Notes: a model not told the origin generated them from the letters alone. Counted from the stretch's first letter, positions 11,277 through 25,216 are shown. The stretch: 64,000 nt of DNA from Cyclina sinensis (GCA_012932295.1 JAAONU010000009.1:11511535-11575534), one strand, 5' to 3'. Program-made: numbers and translations.

Positions 11277-12552
11277 AGCTCACCTGAGCACAAAGTGCTC
11301 AGGGTGAGCTTTTCTGATCAGTCTTTGTCCGTCGTCCGTCCATTGTCAACTTTTCATTCAAATGACATCTCCTCTGAAACCAAAGGGCCAAATTAAACGA
11401 AACTTGCCTGGGATGTTCCTTGCATGAAGCTCTACCAAGATTGTTCAAATGGTTCTGGTCCATTGCATTTCTGATTCACTGGAGCTAAAATTAGATTTTA
11501 AAAGTTGGATCTTTACAAATCTTTTTCTCCGAAACTTCAAGGCCTGGTGCTTAGATATTCGCTATGAAGCATCCTCTAGTGGACCTCTACCAAGTTTGTT
11601 CAAATTATGACCATTGGGTCAAAACTAACTCCACCCCAGGGTTCAGTTGATTTTACATAGTGTTATATAGGAAAAGTTTTAAAAATCTTCTTGTCAGAAA
11701 CCACAAGGTTAGATATTTGGTGTGCAGTTTTGTCCAGTGGACCTTAACCAAGTTTGTTCAAATCATGGCTCCTGGGTAAAAAATGGCCCCGCCCCAGGGG
11801 TCACATGTTTTACATAGAGTTATATAGGAAAACTTTAAAAAAACTTCTAGTCAGAAACTTAAAGCTCTTAAGTTTAGATATTTGGTGTGTAGCATTGTGC
11901 AGTGGACCTCTACTAAGTTTGTTCAAATCATGGCTCCTGGGTTAAAATAGGCCCTGCCCCGGGGGTCACTTGTTTACATAGAGTTGTAAAGGAAAAAGTT
12001 TTAAAAGTCTACACATCAGAAACCAAAAGGCATAGAGCTTAGATATTTTGTATGTAGCATTGTCAAGAGAACCGCTACCAAGTTTGTTCAAATAATGGCC
12101 CATGGGTCAAAAATGGCCCCGCCCCTGTGGTCACATGTTTTACATAGAGTTATGTTGGAAAACTTTTAAAAATCTTCTTGTCAGAAACCACAGGGCCTAG
12201 AGTTTAGATATTTGGTTTTCACCATTGTCTAGTGGACCTCTACCAAGTTTGTTGAAATCATAGCCCCTGGGTCAAAAAAGGCCCCGCACCAGGGGCCACA
12301 TGTTTTACATAGAGTAATATAGGAAAAGTTTTAAAAATCTTCTTGTCAGAAACCACAAGGCCTAGAGTTTAGATATTTGGTTTGCAGCATTGTCTAGTGG
12401 ACCTCTACCAAGTTTGTTCAAATCATGACCCTGGGGTCAAAACTGGCCCCACCCCGGGGGGTCATTTGATTTTACACAAGGATTTATATAGGGAAAACTT
12501 TAAAAATCTGCTGCTCTGAAACACCAAGAGCTATACCGTCAATTGTTAGTTG
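11277..12552 (+). mobile_element. Family A head and array
   Basis: The hairpin AGCTCACCTGAGCACAAAGTGCTCAGGGTGAGCT region begins at 11277. The core has about six units of roughly 165 bp (TCTTCTTGTCAGAAACCAC, TAGTGGACCTCTACC, GGCCCCGCCCC). No A tail follows; the array stops at the E head at 12553. It may be the outermost host of the nested locus, its tail being the A-type end at 34753, or a 3'-truncated copy. Confidence 0.65.
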
Positions 12553-13508
12553 TTATGTCTCCTCCAAACCCTGCCCTTCTGATGGAGACATATTGTTTTT
12601 GCCTTGTCCATGGGTATCTGTTTGTTTGTCTGTCTGTCACACTTTATTTCCTTTCAATAACTTGAGTACCAGTTGACCTAAAGTCTTCAAACTTCACAGT
12701 GGTATTGCCCTAATTAGCTCACCTGAGGCATTGGCTCATGGTTAGCTATTGTGACTTTGTCCGTTGTCCGTCGACAATTTCATTCAAATTACATCTCTTC
12801 TGAAACCTCTTTGCCAAATTTGATGAAACTTGCCTGTGATGTTCCTTGAATGATCTCTACCAAAGTTATTCAAAGAATTCAATTCCATCAAGAACTCTGG
12901 TTGCTATGGCAACGTAAAGAAAAAACTTTGAAAATCTTCTTGTCTGAAACTACAAGACCCTGAGCCTTAAGATTTGGTATGTAGCATTGTCTGGTGGACC
13001 TCTATCAAGTTTGTTCAAATTATGCCCCTGGTGTCAAATTTGGCCCCACCCCGGGGGTCAATTGATTTTACATAGGCTTATATAGTGAAACTTTAAAAAT
13101 CTTATTGTCTGAAACCACAAGGCCCTGAGCCTTAAGATTTGGTATGTAGCATTGTGTTAAGAACCTCTAACAAGTTTGTTCAAATTATGCCCCTGGGATC
13201 AAATTGGGCCTCGCCCCAGGGGTCAACTTATTTTACATAGGGAAAACTTTGAGAATCTTCTTGTCTGAAACCTCAAGGACCTGAGCCTTAAGATTTGGTA
13301 TGTAGCATTGTCTTGTGGACCTCTACCAATTTTATTCAAATTATACACCTGGGGTCAAATTTGGCCCGGCCTCGGGGGTCAATTGATTTAACATACACTT
13401 ATATAGTGAAACTTTAAAAATCTTCTTGTCTGAAACCACAAGGCCCTGAGCCTTAAGATTTGGTATGTAGCATTGTCGTGTGGACCTCTACCAAGTTTGT
13501 TCAAATTA

Positions 13509-14874
13509 TTTATTCCCCCGCCAAAGGCGGAGGGGATATTAGGAATGCCCTTCGTGCGTCTGTGCGTCCGTGCGTCCATCCGAAACAATTTTGTCCGGAG
13601 CATAACTCCAAAACTACTTGAGGGATTTTATTCAAACTTCATACACTGACAGAGCACATTGGTAGGTAGTGCAGTGTGAAAGTGCAATAACTCTACCTTG
13701 CCTTTTATTAAGTTATTCCGCTTTATCAAATTTACTTGATAAATTTTGTCCGGAGCATAACTCCAAAACTGCCAGACGGATTTTATTCAAACTTCATACA
13801 CTGACAGAGCACATTGGTAGGTAGTACAGTGTGCAAGTCCAATAACTCTACCTTGCCTATTTTTAGAGTAACTCCCCTTTATCAGAATTACTTGATAAAT
13901 TTTGTCCGGAGCATAACTCCAAAACTACTTGAAGGATTTTATTCAAACTTCATACACTGACAGAGCACATTGGTAGGGAGTGCAGTGTGCAAGTGCAATG
14001 ACTCTACCTTGCCTATTTTTAGAGTAATTCCCCTTTATCAGAATTACTTGATAAATTTTGTCCGGAGCATAACTCTAAAACTACTTGAGGGATTTTATTC
14101 AAACTTCATACACTAACAGAGCACATTGGTAGGTAGTGCAGTGTGCAAGAACAATAACTCTACCTTGCCTATTTTTAGAGTTTTTCCCCTTTATCAGAAT
14201 TACTTGATAAATTTTGTCCGGAGCATAACTCCAAAACTACTTGAGGGATTTTATTCAAATTTCATACACTGACAGAGCACATTGGTAGGTAGTGCAGTGT
14301 GCAAGTCCAATAACTCTACCTTGCCTATTTTTTAGAGTTATTCCCCTTTATCAGATTTACTTGTTGACATTTTAAAAATCCCAGCATATACATGTATATC
14401 TAATTCTTGAATTCTTGAACTTATTATCCCCCCGCCAAAGGCGGAGGGGATATTAGAAATGGTCTCTGTCCGTCCGTGTGTACATCCATTCCAGTTTTGT
14501 CCGGAGCATAACTCGAAAAGTACTTGAGTGATTTTCTTCAAACTTCATATACTGAAAGAGCACATTTGGAGGAGGTGCAGTGTGAAAGAATAATAACTCT
14601 ACCTTGCCTACTTTTAGAATTATTCCCCTTTATCAGATTTAATTGAAAAACTTAGTCCGAAGCATAACTCCAAAAGTGCTTGAGCGATTTTCTTCAAACT
14701 TGATACACTGACATAGCACATTGGTAGGAAGTGCAGTTTGCAAGAACAATAACTCTACCTTGCCTATTTTTTGTGGGATTTTCTTCAAACATTATTACAT
14801 TGAGTGTTTGAAAGTACAATCTTCAGGTAGCTTCTTCCCGGCGGGGGGATTAACCATGTGTAACATGGCTCTTG
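13509..14874 (+). mobile_element. Family C element, complete, double-headed
   Basis: Head 1 CCCCCGCCAAAGGCGGAGGGG is at about 13514, followed by GTGCGTCTGTGCGTCCGTGC. Five core units of about 145 bp follow (TTGTCCGGAGCATAACTCC, TTCAAACTTCATACACTGAC, GAGCACATTGGTAGGTAGTG). A spacer (AAATCCCAGCATATACATG) leads to head 2 at about 14426 and two diverged units. The tail is AGGTAGCTTCTTCCCGGCGG, GGGGATTAACCATGTGTAAC, hairpin CCATG/CATGG and CTCTTG. The A2 array is cut at CAAATTAT/TGCCTCTGGGG, which rejoin. Confidence 0.85.
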
Positions 14875-17800
14875 TGCCTCTGGGGTCAAATTTGGCCCCT
14901 ACCCAGGGGTCATTTGATTTTACATAGGCTTATATAGTAAAACTTTAAAAATCTTTTTGTCTGAAACCACAAGGCCCCGAGATCTTAGATTTGGTATTTA
15001 GCATTGTCTTGTGGACGTCTACCAAATTTTTTCAAATTATGCCCTTGTGGTCAAATTTGGCCCAGCCCCAGGAGTCAGCTTATTTTACATAGGGAAAACT
15101 TTGAAAATCTTCTTGTCTGAAACCACAAGGACATTATCCTTAAGATTTGGTATGTAGCATTGTCTTGTGGACCTCTACGAAGTTTGTTCAAATTATACAC
15201 CAGGGGTCAAATTTGGCCCTGCCTCGGGGTCAATTGATTTTACATAGGCTTATATAATGAAACTTTAAAAATCTTCTTGTCTGAAACTACAAGGCCCTGA
15301 GCCTTAAGATTTGGTATGTAGCATTGTCGTGTGGACCTCTACCAAGTTTGTTCAAATTTTGCCTCTGGGGTCAAATTTGGCCCTTACCCAGGGGTCATTT
15401 GATTTTACATAGGCTTATAAAGTGAAACTTTAAAAACTTTTTGTCTGAAACCACAAGGCCCTGAGATCTAAGATTTGGTATTTAGCATTGTCTTGTGGAC
15501 GTCTACCAAGTTTGTTCAAATTATGCCCATGGGGTCAAATTTGGCCCCACCCCGGGGGTCAGCTTATTTTACATAGGGAAAACTTTGAAAATCTTCTTGT
15601 CTGAAACTACAAGGACCTTAGCCTTAAGATTTGGTATGTAGCATTATCTTGTGGACCTCTACCAAGTTTGTTCAAATTATACACCAGGGGTCAAATTTGG
15701 CCCTGCCTCGGGGTCAATTGATTTTACATAGGCTTATATAATGAAACTTTAAAAATCTTCTTGTCTGAAACCACAAGGCCCTGAGTCTTAAGATTTGGTA
15801 TGTAGCATTGTGGTGTGGACTTCTACTAAGTTTGTTCAAATTACACCTCTGGGGTCAGATTTGGCCCCTACCCAGGGATCATTTGATTTAACATAAGCTT
15901 ATATAGTAAAACTTTAAAAATTTTCTTGTCTGAAACCACAAGGCCCTGAGATCTAAGATTTGGTATGAAACAAGCTTTATCAAGCTTTTTCGAACTATTA
16001 GATTAGGTTAAAGGTCACGGAGGCTAAAAATAGGTTTATATACTGTACCTCATAGAGCCTTCATTATCCCCCCCGCCAAAGGTGGAGGGGATATTAGGAA
16101 TGCCCTTCGTCCGTCCGTGCATCCATGCGTCTGTACGTCTGTGCCTCCGTGCGTCCGTCCGAAACAATTTTGTCCGGAGCATAACTCCAAAACTACTTGA
16201 GGGATTTTATTCAAACTTCATACACTGACAGAGCACATTGGTAGGTAGTGCAGTGTGAAAGTGCAATAACTCTACCTTGCCTTTTATTAGAGTTATTCCG
16301 CTTTATCAAATTTACTTGATAAATTTTGTCTAGAGCATAACTCCAAAACTGCCAGAGGGATTTTATTCAAACTTCATACACTGACAGAGCACATTGGTAG
16401 GTAGTGCAGTGAGCAAGTCCAATAACTCTACCTTGCCTATTTTTAGAGTTATTCCCCTTTATCAGAAATACTTTATAAATTTTGTCCGGAGCATAACTCC
16501 AAAACTACTTGAGGGATTTTATTTAAACTTCATACACTGACAGAACACATTGGTAGGAAGTGCAGTGTGCAAGAACAATAACTCTACCTTGCCTATTTTT
16601 AGAGTTATTCCCCTTTATCAGAATTACTTGATAAATTTTGTCCGGAGCATAACTCCAAAACTACTTGAGGGATTTTATTCAAACTTCATACACTGACAGA
16701 GCACATTGGTAGGTAGTGCAGTGTGCAAGTCCAATAACTCTACCTTGCCTATTTTTAGAGTAATTATCCTTTATCAGAATTACTTGATAAATTTTGTCCG
16801 GAGCATAACTCTAAAACTACTTGAGGGATTATATTCAAACTTCATACACTGACAGAGCACATTGGTAGGTAGTGCAGTGTGCAAGAACAATAACTCTACC
16901 TTGCCTATTTTTAGAGTTATTCCCCTTTATCAGAATTACTTGATAAATTTTGTCCGGAGCATAACTCCAAAACTACTTGAGGGATTTTATTCAAATTTCA
17001 TACACTGACAGAGCACATTAATAGGTAGTACAGTGTGCAAGTCCAATAACTCTACCTTGCCTATTTTTTAGAGTTATTCCCCTTTATCAGATTTACTTGT
17101 TTACATTTTAAAAATCCCAGCATATACATGTATATCTAATTCTTGAATTCTTGAACTTATTATCCCCCCGCCACAGGCGGATGGGATATTAGAAATGGTC
17201 TCTGTCCGTCCGTGTGTCCGTCCATTCCAGTTTTGTCCGGAGCATAACTCCAAAAGGTCTTGAGTGATTTTCTTTAAACTTCATATACTGAAAGAGCACA
17301 TTTGGAGGAGGTGCAGTGTGAAAGAATAATAACTCTACCTTGCCTACTTTTAGAATTATTCCCCTTTATCAGATTTAATTGAAAAACTTAGTCCGAAGCA
17401 TAACTCCAAAAGTGCTTGAGCGATTTTTTTCAAACTTAATACACTGACATAGCACATTGGTAGGATGTGCAATTTGCAAGAACAATAACTCTACCTTGCC
17501 TATTTTTTGTGGGATTTTCTTCAAACATTTTTAGCTCGACTTTTTTTGAAAAAAAAATCGAGTTAATGTCATAGTCATGGTGTTGTTGCCGTTGCCGTTC
17601 CCGTCCGAAAACTTTAACATTGATCATAATTTTTCTATTCCTTGATGGATTATCTTCATACTTGGACACAACAACCCTTTGGACAAGACCTTCAAGATGA
17701 CCAGACTAAACTTGACCTTGACTCTTAAATGACCTTCATATTCAAGGTCAAAATATTGAATTTTGCTAAAATTGGCCATAACTTTATTATTAGTAGGTGG

Positions 17801-18423
17801 TTTCTCTTCATTCTTGGACACAACAACCCTTTGGAGAAGACCTTCAAGCTGACCAGACTAAACTTGACCTTGACTCATAAATGACCTTCATATTCAAGGT
17901 CAAAATATTGAATTTTGCTAAAATTGGCCATAACTTTATTATTAATTGGTGGATTCTCTTTATGCTTGGATACAACAACCCTTTGGACAAGACCTTCAAG
18001 CTGACCAGACTAAACTTGACCTTGACTCATAAATGACCTTCATCTTCAAGGTCAAATTATTGAATTTTGCTAAAATTGACCATAACATTAGTATTTATGG
18101 TTGGATTTGATTTATACTTGGACGAAACAACACTTATGACAAAACTGACATGTTGAATAGCTCAGATTTGACCATGACCTTAAAATTACCTTTACCGTCA
18201 AGGTCAGATGATTGAATTTTGCTTAAATTGTCATAACTTTCTCTAACTTCTAACTTGGACTAATCAACAGTTGTGACAAATCCGACATTATGATTATTTC
18301 AAGTTTGACCTTGACCTTTTAAATGACCTTGATGGTCAAGGTCAAATCATTGAATTTTGTTAAAACAGGCCATAATTATGTAATTTATGATTGGATTTGA
18401 ATCAGACTTAGACTAAACAACAC

Positions 18424-19226
18424 TTTTTCGTTTCGATTTCAAAAATGTCATTGCATGACCTATATTTTTGACCTACTGACCTACTTTCTGGTTTTGAGCT
18501 ACAGAAATGAAATTTGGACTGTGTGCACAGTTTTTTATTTCGATTTCAAAAATGTCATGGCATGACCTATATTTTTGACCTACTGACCTACTTTTTGTTT
18601 TTGAAGCTATGGCAATGAAATTTGGACCTTGTATACAGTTTTTCTTTCGATTTCAAAAACGTCATAGCATGACCTATATTTTTGACCTACTGACCTACTT
18701 TTTTGTTTTTTTGCTACAGCAATGAAATTTGGACTGTGTGCACAGTTTTTCGTTTCAGTTTCAGAAATATCATAGCATGAACTATATTTTTGACCTACTG
18801 ACCTACTTTTTGTTTTTGGAGCTTCTTGTTTCAAATTCAAAAATGTCATGGCATGACCTATATTTTTGACCTACTGACATACTTTTTTTTTTTTTGGAGC
18901 TATGGCAATGAAATTTGCACCATGTACACAGTTTTTTGTTCCAATTTCAAAAACGTCATAACATGACCTATATTTTTGACCTACTGACCTACTTTTTTGT
19001 TTTTTAGCTACAGCAATGAAATTTGGACTGTGTGCACAGTTTTTCATTCCGATTTCAAAAATGTCATCTCATGACCTATATTTTGACCTACTGACCTCCT
19101 TTTTGTTTTTGGAGCTATGGCAATGAAATTGCATTGGTCCATTTCTGTGATATGCATCATTACATTCATAAAAATTTCTTTCATCTTTGAACCCAGGTTA
19201 GTGCTTTAGGGCCATTGGCCCTCTTG
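18424..19226 (+). mobile_element. Headless tandem element M with a GGGCCATTGGCCC tail
   Basis: About seven units of roughly 115-120 bp contain TTTCAAAAATGTCAT, CATGACCTATATTTTTGACC, TACTGACCTACTTTT and GCAATGAAATTTGGAC. The end is GTGCTTTAGGGCCATTGGCC then CTCTTG. The hairpin AGGGCCATTGGCCCT is the family-A tail hairpin with a shorter loop. No 5' hairpin is visible; the left edge lies inside the B array at ACAACACTT. Confidence 0.65.
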
Positions 19227-20314
19227 TTTATTAATACTTGGACAAAACAAGGCTTATAACAAAACCTACATGTTAAATTATTCAAGTATGACCTTAACCT
19301 TTAAATGACCTTTACAGTCAAATTTCTAATTATTGCATTTTGTTAAAATAGCCAAACTTCTGGTTTTATGGACAGATTTGATCTATACAGGGACAAAACA
19401 ACACTGAGAATAAAAGAAATGTGTTAAACAATTCAAGCATTACCTTGACCTTTAAATGACCTTGACATTACTTAACTTGGCTATATCTTTGTTGTTAATG
19501 GATGTAGTGTCTTCATGCTTGGACATAACTACTTTTTAGACAGTACCTCCAGAGAAGGTTAAACTGAACTTGACCTAGACCTTTAAGGTCAAATTTCTGA
19601 ATGTTGCTAAAATTGGCCATAACTTTGTCTATCCCCCCGCCAAAGGCGGAGGGGATATTAGGAATGCCCTTCGTCCGTCCGTGCGTCTGTGCGTCCGTCC
19701 GAAACAATTTTGTCCGGAGCATAACTCCAAAACTACTTGAGGGATTTTATTCAAACTTCATACACTGACAGAGCACATTGGTAGGTAGTGCAGTGTGCAA
19801 GTGCAAGAACTCCACCTTGCCTTTTTTTAGAGTTATTCCGCTTTATCAAATTTACTTGATAAATTTTGTCCGGAGCATAACTCCAAAACTGCCAGAGGGA
19901 TTTTATTCAAACTTCATAGACTGACAGAGCACATTGGTAGGTAGTGCAGTGTGCAAGTCCAATAACTTTATTATGCCTATTTTTAGAGTAACTCCCCTTT
20001 ATCAGAATTACTTGATAAATTTTGTCCGGAGCATAACTCCAAAACTACTTGAGGGATTTTATTCAAACTTCATACACTGACAGAGCACATTGGTAGGGAG
20101 TGCAGTGTGCAAGTGCAATAACTCTACCTTGCCTATTTTTAGAGTTATTCCCGTTTATCAGAATTACTTGATAAATTTTGTCCGGAGCATAACTCTAAAA
20201 CTACTTGAGGGATTTTATTCAAACTTCATACACTGACAGAGCACATTGGTAGGTAGTGCAGTGTGCAAGAACAATAACTCTACCTTGCCTATTTTTAGAG
20301 TTATTCCCCTTTTA

Positions 20315-23300
20315 TTAGCTCACCTGAGCACAAAGTGCTCAGGGTGAGCTTTTCTGATCGGTCTTTGTCCGTCGTCCGTCAGTCCGTCCGTCCGTCCGTC
20401 GTCAACTTTTCATTCAAACGACATCTCCTCTGAAACCAATGGGGCAAATTTAATGAAACTTGCCTGGGATGTTCCTTGCATGAAGCTCTACCAAGATTGT
20501 TCAAATGGTTCTGGTCCATTGCATTTCTGGTTCACTGGAGCTAAAAATAGATTTTATAAGTTGGATCTTTAAAAATCTTCTTCTCCGAAAGCACAAGGCC
20601 TGGAGCTTTGATATTTGGTATGAAGCATCATCTAGTGGACCTCTACCAAGTTTGTTCAAATTATGTCCCTGGGGACAAAACTGACCCCACCCCAGGGGTC
20701 AGTTGATTTTACATAGAGTTATATAGGGAAAACTTGAAAATCTTCTTGTCAGAAACCACAAGGCCTAGAGTTAAGATATTTGGTATGTAGCATTGTCTAG
20801 TGGACCTCTACCAAGTTTGTTCAAATCATGGCCTCTGGGTCAAAAATGGCCTTGCCCCAGGGGTCACTAGTTGTACATAGAGTTATATAGGAAAATCTTA
20901 AAAAAATCTTCTTATCAGAAACCGTAAGTTATAGAGCTTAGATATTTAGTGTGTAGCATTGTCTAGTGGACCTTTACCAAGTTTGTTCAAATCCTGGGAT
21001 CTGGGTCAAAAATGGCCCCGCCTCGGGGGTCACTTGTTTTACATAGAGTTATATAGGAAAATCTTTAAAAAATCTTCTTATCAGAAACCGTAAGTTATAG
21101 AGCTTAGATATTTGGTGTGTAGCATTGTCTAGTGGACCTCTACCAAGTTTGTTCAAATCCTGGCCTCTGGGTCAAAAATGACCCCGCCCCAGGGGCCACT
21201 AGTTTTACATAGAGTTATATAGGAAAATCTTAAAAAATCTTCTTGTCAGAAACCGTAAGTTATAGAGCTTAGATATTTTGTGTGTAGCATTGTCTAGTGA
21301 ACCTCTACCAAGTTTGTTCAAATCCTGTCCTCTTGGTCAAAAATGGCCCCGCCCCAGGGGCCACTAGTTTTACATAGAGTTATATAGGAAAATCTTAAAA
21401 AATCTTCTTATCACAAACCATAAGTTGTAGAGCTTAGATATTTGGTGTGAAGCATTGTCTAGTGGACCTCTACCAAGTTTGTTCAAATCCTGGCCTCTGG
21501 GTCAAAAATGACCCCGCCCCAGGGGCCACTAGTTTTACATAGAGTTATATAGGAAAATCTTAAAAAATCTTCTTGTCAGAAACCGTAATATATAGAGCTT
21601 AGATATTTGGTGTGAAGCATTGTCTAGTGGACCTCTACCAAGTTTGTTCAAATCCTGGCCTCTGGGTAAAAAATGGCCCCGCCCCGGGGGTCACTTGTTT
21701 TACATAGAGTTATATAGGAAAAACTAAAAAATCTTCTTGTCAGAAACAAGAAGGCCTACAGTTAAGATATTTGGTATGTAGCATTGTCTAGTGGACCTCT
21801 ACCAAGTTTGTTCAAATCCTGGCCTCTGGGTCAAAAATGGCCCCGCCCCAGGGGCTACTAGTTTTACATAGAGTTATATAGGAAAATCTTAAAAAAATCT
21901 TCTTATCAGAAACCGTAAGTTATAGAGCTTAGATATTTGGTGTGTAGCATTGTCTAGTGGACCTCTACCAAGTTTGTTCAAATCCTGGCCTCTTGGTCAA
22001 AAATGGCCCCGCCCCAGGGGCCACTAGTTTTACATAGAGTTATATAGGAAAATCTTAAAAAATCTTCTTGTCAGAAACCGTAAGTTATAGAGCTTAGATA
22101 TTTGGTGTGTAGCATTGTCTAGTGAACCTCTACCAAGTTTATTCAAATCCTGTCCTCTGGGTCAAAAATGGCCCTGCCCAAGGGGCCACTAGTTTTACAT
22201 AGAGTTATATAGGAAAATCTTAAAAAATCTTCTTGTCAGAAACCGTAAGTTATAGAACTGAGATATTTGGTGTGAAGCATTGTCTAGTGGACCTCTACCA
22301 AGTTTGTTCAAATCCTGGCCTCTGGGTCAAAAATGACCCCGCCCCAGGGGCCACTAGTTTTACATAGAGTTATATAGGAAAATCTTAAAAAATCTTCTTG
22401 TCAGAAACCGTAAGTTATAGAGCTTAGATATTTGGTGTGTAGCATTGTCTAGTGGACCTCTTCCAAATTTGTTCAAATCCTGGCCTCTGGGTCAAAAATG
22501 GCCCCGCCCCGGGGGTCACTTGTTTTACATAGAGTTATAATATAGGAAAAACTAAAAAATCTTCTTGTCAGAAACAAGAAGGCCTACAGTTAAGATATTT
22601 GGTATGTAGCATTGTCTAGTGGACCTCTACCAAGTTTGTTCAAATCCTGGCCTCTGGGTCAAAAATGGCCCCGCCCCGGGGGTCACTTGTTTTACATAGA
22701 GTTATATAGGAAAATCTTTAAAAAATCTTCTTATCAGAAACCGTAAGTTATAGAGCTTAGATATTTGGTGTGTAGCATTGTCTAGTGGACCTCTACCAAG
22801 TTTGTTCAAATCCTGGCCTCTGAGTCAAAAATGGCCCCGCCCCAGGGGCCACTAGTTTTACATAAAGTTATATAAGAAAATCTAAAAAAATCTTCTTGTC
22901 AGAAACCGCAAGTTATAGAGCTTAGATATTTGGTGTGAAGCATTGTCTAGTGGACCTCTATCAAGTTTTTTAGAAAAATGTCCCTAGGGTCACTATTGGC
23001 CCCGCCCGAGGGGTCACAAGTTTTAAATAACCATATAGAAGAAAATCTTTAAAAATCTTCTTGTCTGAAACCACAAGACCTAGAATTTTAAAATTTGGCA
23101 TGAAGTAAGCTTTATCAAGCTTTTTCAAATTATTGGATTAGGTTAAAGGTCACGGAGGCTAAAAGTAGATTTATCTACTGTACCTCATAGAGCCTTCATT
23201 TATAGACCAATATCTTTGATATTCAGTATAGAGGTTCCTTGCATGGAACTCTACCCATGGGTAGGGTTTGAGGTCACTGGGTCAAGGTCAAGGTCACCAT

Positions 23301-23470
23301 AGCTTATAATAGATATTTCTACTTTCTGTCATAGAGCCTATATTTATTGACTGATATTTTACATATTTGGTTTGTAGGCACTTACATATTTTCAATTAAA
23401 AAATGAAATACTGCTTAACAGCAAACCTAAGTACTCAGGTGAGCGATCCAGGGCCATCATGGCCCTCTTG
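20315..23470 (+). mobile_element. Family A element inside C3, with a long homogeneous array
   Basis: The head at 20317 has the full hairpin and a GTCCGTCCGTCCGTCCGTC stretch. About 15 core units of about 164 bp run from 20550 to 22960. Those from 20900 on are nearly identical (AAACCGTAAGTTATAGAGC, GTGTAGCATTGTCTAGTG, GGCCACTAGTTTTACATAG). The 3' block and tail CTCAGGTGAGCGATCC, AGGGCCATCATGGCCCT and CTTG end at 23470. The C3 flanks (CCCCTTTTA / TCAGAATTAC) rejoin, here with the element between A and T. The uniform units suggest recent local amplification. Confidence 0.85.
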
Positions 23471-23764
23471 TCAGAATTACTTGATAAATTTTGTCCAGAG
23501 CATAACTCCAAAACTACTTGAGGGATTTTATTCAAATTTCATACACTGACAGAGCACATTGGTAGGTAGTGCAGTGTGCAAGTCCAATAACTCTACCTTG
23601 CCTATTTTTTAGAGTTATTCCCCTTTATCAGATTTACTTGTTTACATTTTAAAAATCCCAGCCTATACATGTATATCTAATTCTTGAATTCTTCAACTTA
23701 TTATCCCCCCGCCAAAGGCTGAGGGGATATTCGAAATGGTCTCTGTCCGTCCGTCCGTCCGTCC

Positions 23765-23895
23765 GACTTTACAGAGATATACTTGTGTGAGTCTTTTCTC
23801 AAAAAATGTATGCTTGTGCTGCATCTTTGGACTTGTGTGGCAGTCACACAAGCAAATTAGTCCAAATGAAGAGGCAATAGCTTTCTGTGACGATT
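23765..23895 (+). repeat. Left terminal inverted repeat
   Basis: About 131 bp, matching the reverse complement of 32506-32637 with only a few differences by eye. It contains the palindrome CTTGTGTG/GCAGT/CACACAAG (23832-23852), a plausible hairpin or transposase site, and ends near TGTGACGATTTG. It begins right after a (GTCC)n run of the C3 head. Confidence 0.8.
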
Positions 23896-24110
23896 TGTGG
23901 TGTCCATAAAAATCGTAGCAGAAGCAAGTTGGACACTATAGTCATACACGGACACCTTTGGGGTCCATCATAACTACGGACAAGACCATAATTTTTTATC
24001 TTTGTCGGGTTTAAATTAATTTTGATCAGTGTGATTGAAACGTTGTGAGTATGCGGTATTTTCAAGCGCCTGCGTACAATTTTTTATGTAACCAGTCTAA
24101 TTATGCGGAA

Positions 24111-24154
24111 TACGCATGCGCAGTGAAGACGGCTCTTGATCGAGGAGGTAGCAG
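24111..24154 (+). promoter_or_regulatory. NRF1-like site and candidate non-coding first exon
   Basis: TACGCATGCGCA at 24111-24122 matches the NRF1 palindrome GCGCATGCGC in its core, in a locally CpG-rich patch. It is followed by GAAGACGGCTCTTGATCGAG and a splice-donor-like GCAG|GTAACG at 24154. I infer a TATA-less promoter and a short 5' UTR exon for the element's gene. No transcript data. Confidence 0.35.
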
Positions 24155-24406
24155 GTAACGACAACTTTTTTCTTTGAGATTTTCATAAATCGCCGATTAA
24201 TTTAGCCTTTTTCGCTCGAAGTTTTTGTAGACAGTGATAGCTAGGCATGTTATTTCTCCAGTAGAAAGCGAAAAGGCCTTTAATAACCCCGATTGACTTG
24301 TGTGACTGGAATTGCACGTGGTCTGACATCCACGCTCCAAGTTCCAACGCAATTTTTGTTTTTTTGTGTGTGTGTTTCTCTTTCAAAACGATCATTTTTC
24401 TTAAGA

Positions 24407-24634
24407 ATGAGTATATTTGTGGTCCATACCCATGTTCTTTTGTATATTCTGTTAAGATATAACGAAATTGAGTGTACTAGCTACTCAAATGGATATTTGA
24501 TCGAATTCCAACAACCAGAAAGAGAATTCAGTTGCCGACGCTTCCTTAGAGGATGTGGATATTTCTTCGTAGGTTTTGCATGTGGGTTAATTTGCATTTT
24601 ACACTTGGTTATGCTTTGTATTTCCTCTCTTTAA
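24407..24634 (+). CDS. Small open frame of unknown function inside the TIR element
   Basis: Starting at ATG 24407 the frame gives about 75 residues (MSIFVVHTHVLLYILL..., ending ...LVMLCISSL). The N-terminal and C-terminal parts are hydrophobic (C-terminal GYFFVGFACGLICILHLV), as for two membrane segments. The open frame extends upstream to 24293 without an ATG. No family is recognised. It may equally be chance open sequence in an intron of the recombinase-like gene. Confidence 0.2.
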   Translation: MSIFVVHTHVLLYILLRYNEIECTSYSNGYLIEFQQPEREFSCRRFLRGCGYFFVGFACGLICILHLVMLCISSL

Positions 24635-25216
24635 ATAGAAATTGATCTACTCCATTTTTTTATTTTTGGCCAGAAATATTGAAAAAGTCTGTACACTATT
24701 CCCCACCCACCTAATTTGGCAGCACAAGTCAAATAACAAGTGACCTTTGAATTTGGATGGTAGTCACTTCTCGATCGCTGACAGAATAACAAGCTGTTTA
24801 CCATCTACAGCAAATGATACATCAAAAGACAAAAAACTGTCAGCCCAAATGTTCCGACTTATCCAAATTTTACTTACTTGACATTGCGCAAGTTTTCCAC
24901 AAAATCCAATTGATTTCCATTTTTACAAAATTCTAGCATGAAATAACAACAACGTTTGTTAATTATCCATTAATTAAATAATTATTGAGGGTTATTTCAA
25001 ACATTTCCAGTATAAATTTGCAAAAATAATGAATTTTTTTAGATTTGTTTCATACACAAAAATATTTGTACTTATATTTTTTGAAAGACATTAAGTTTTA
25101 ATTGGAATATAAAGTTAAGGGAAACAACATGATACACACTATGTTGAAACTTTATTGTGTGATTGTTTGCTATCAGCCTCCATGGCCAAACTTAAGTTAG
25201 GTATAAAATGTCCACA

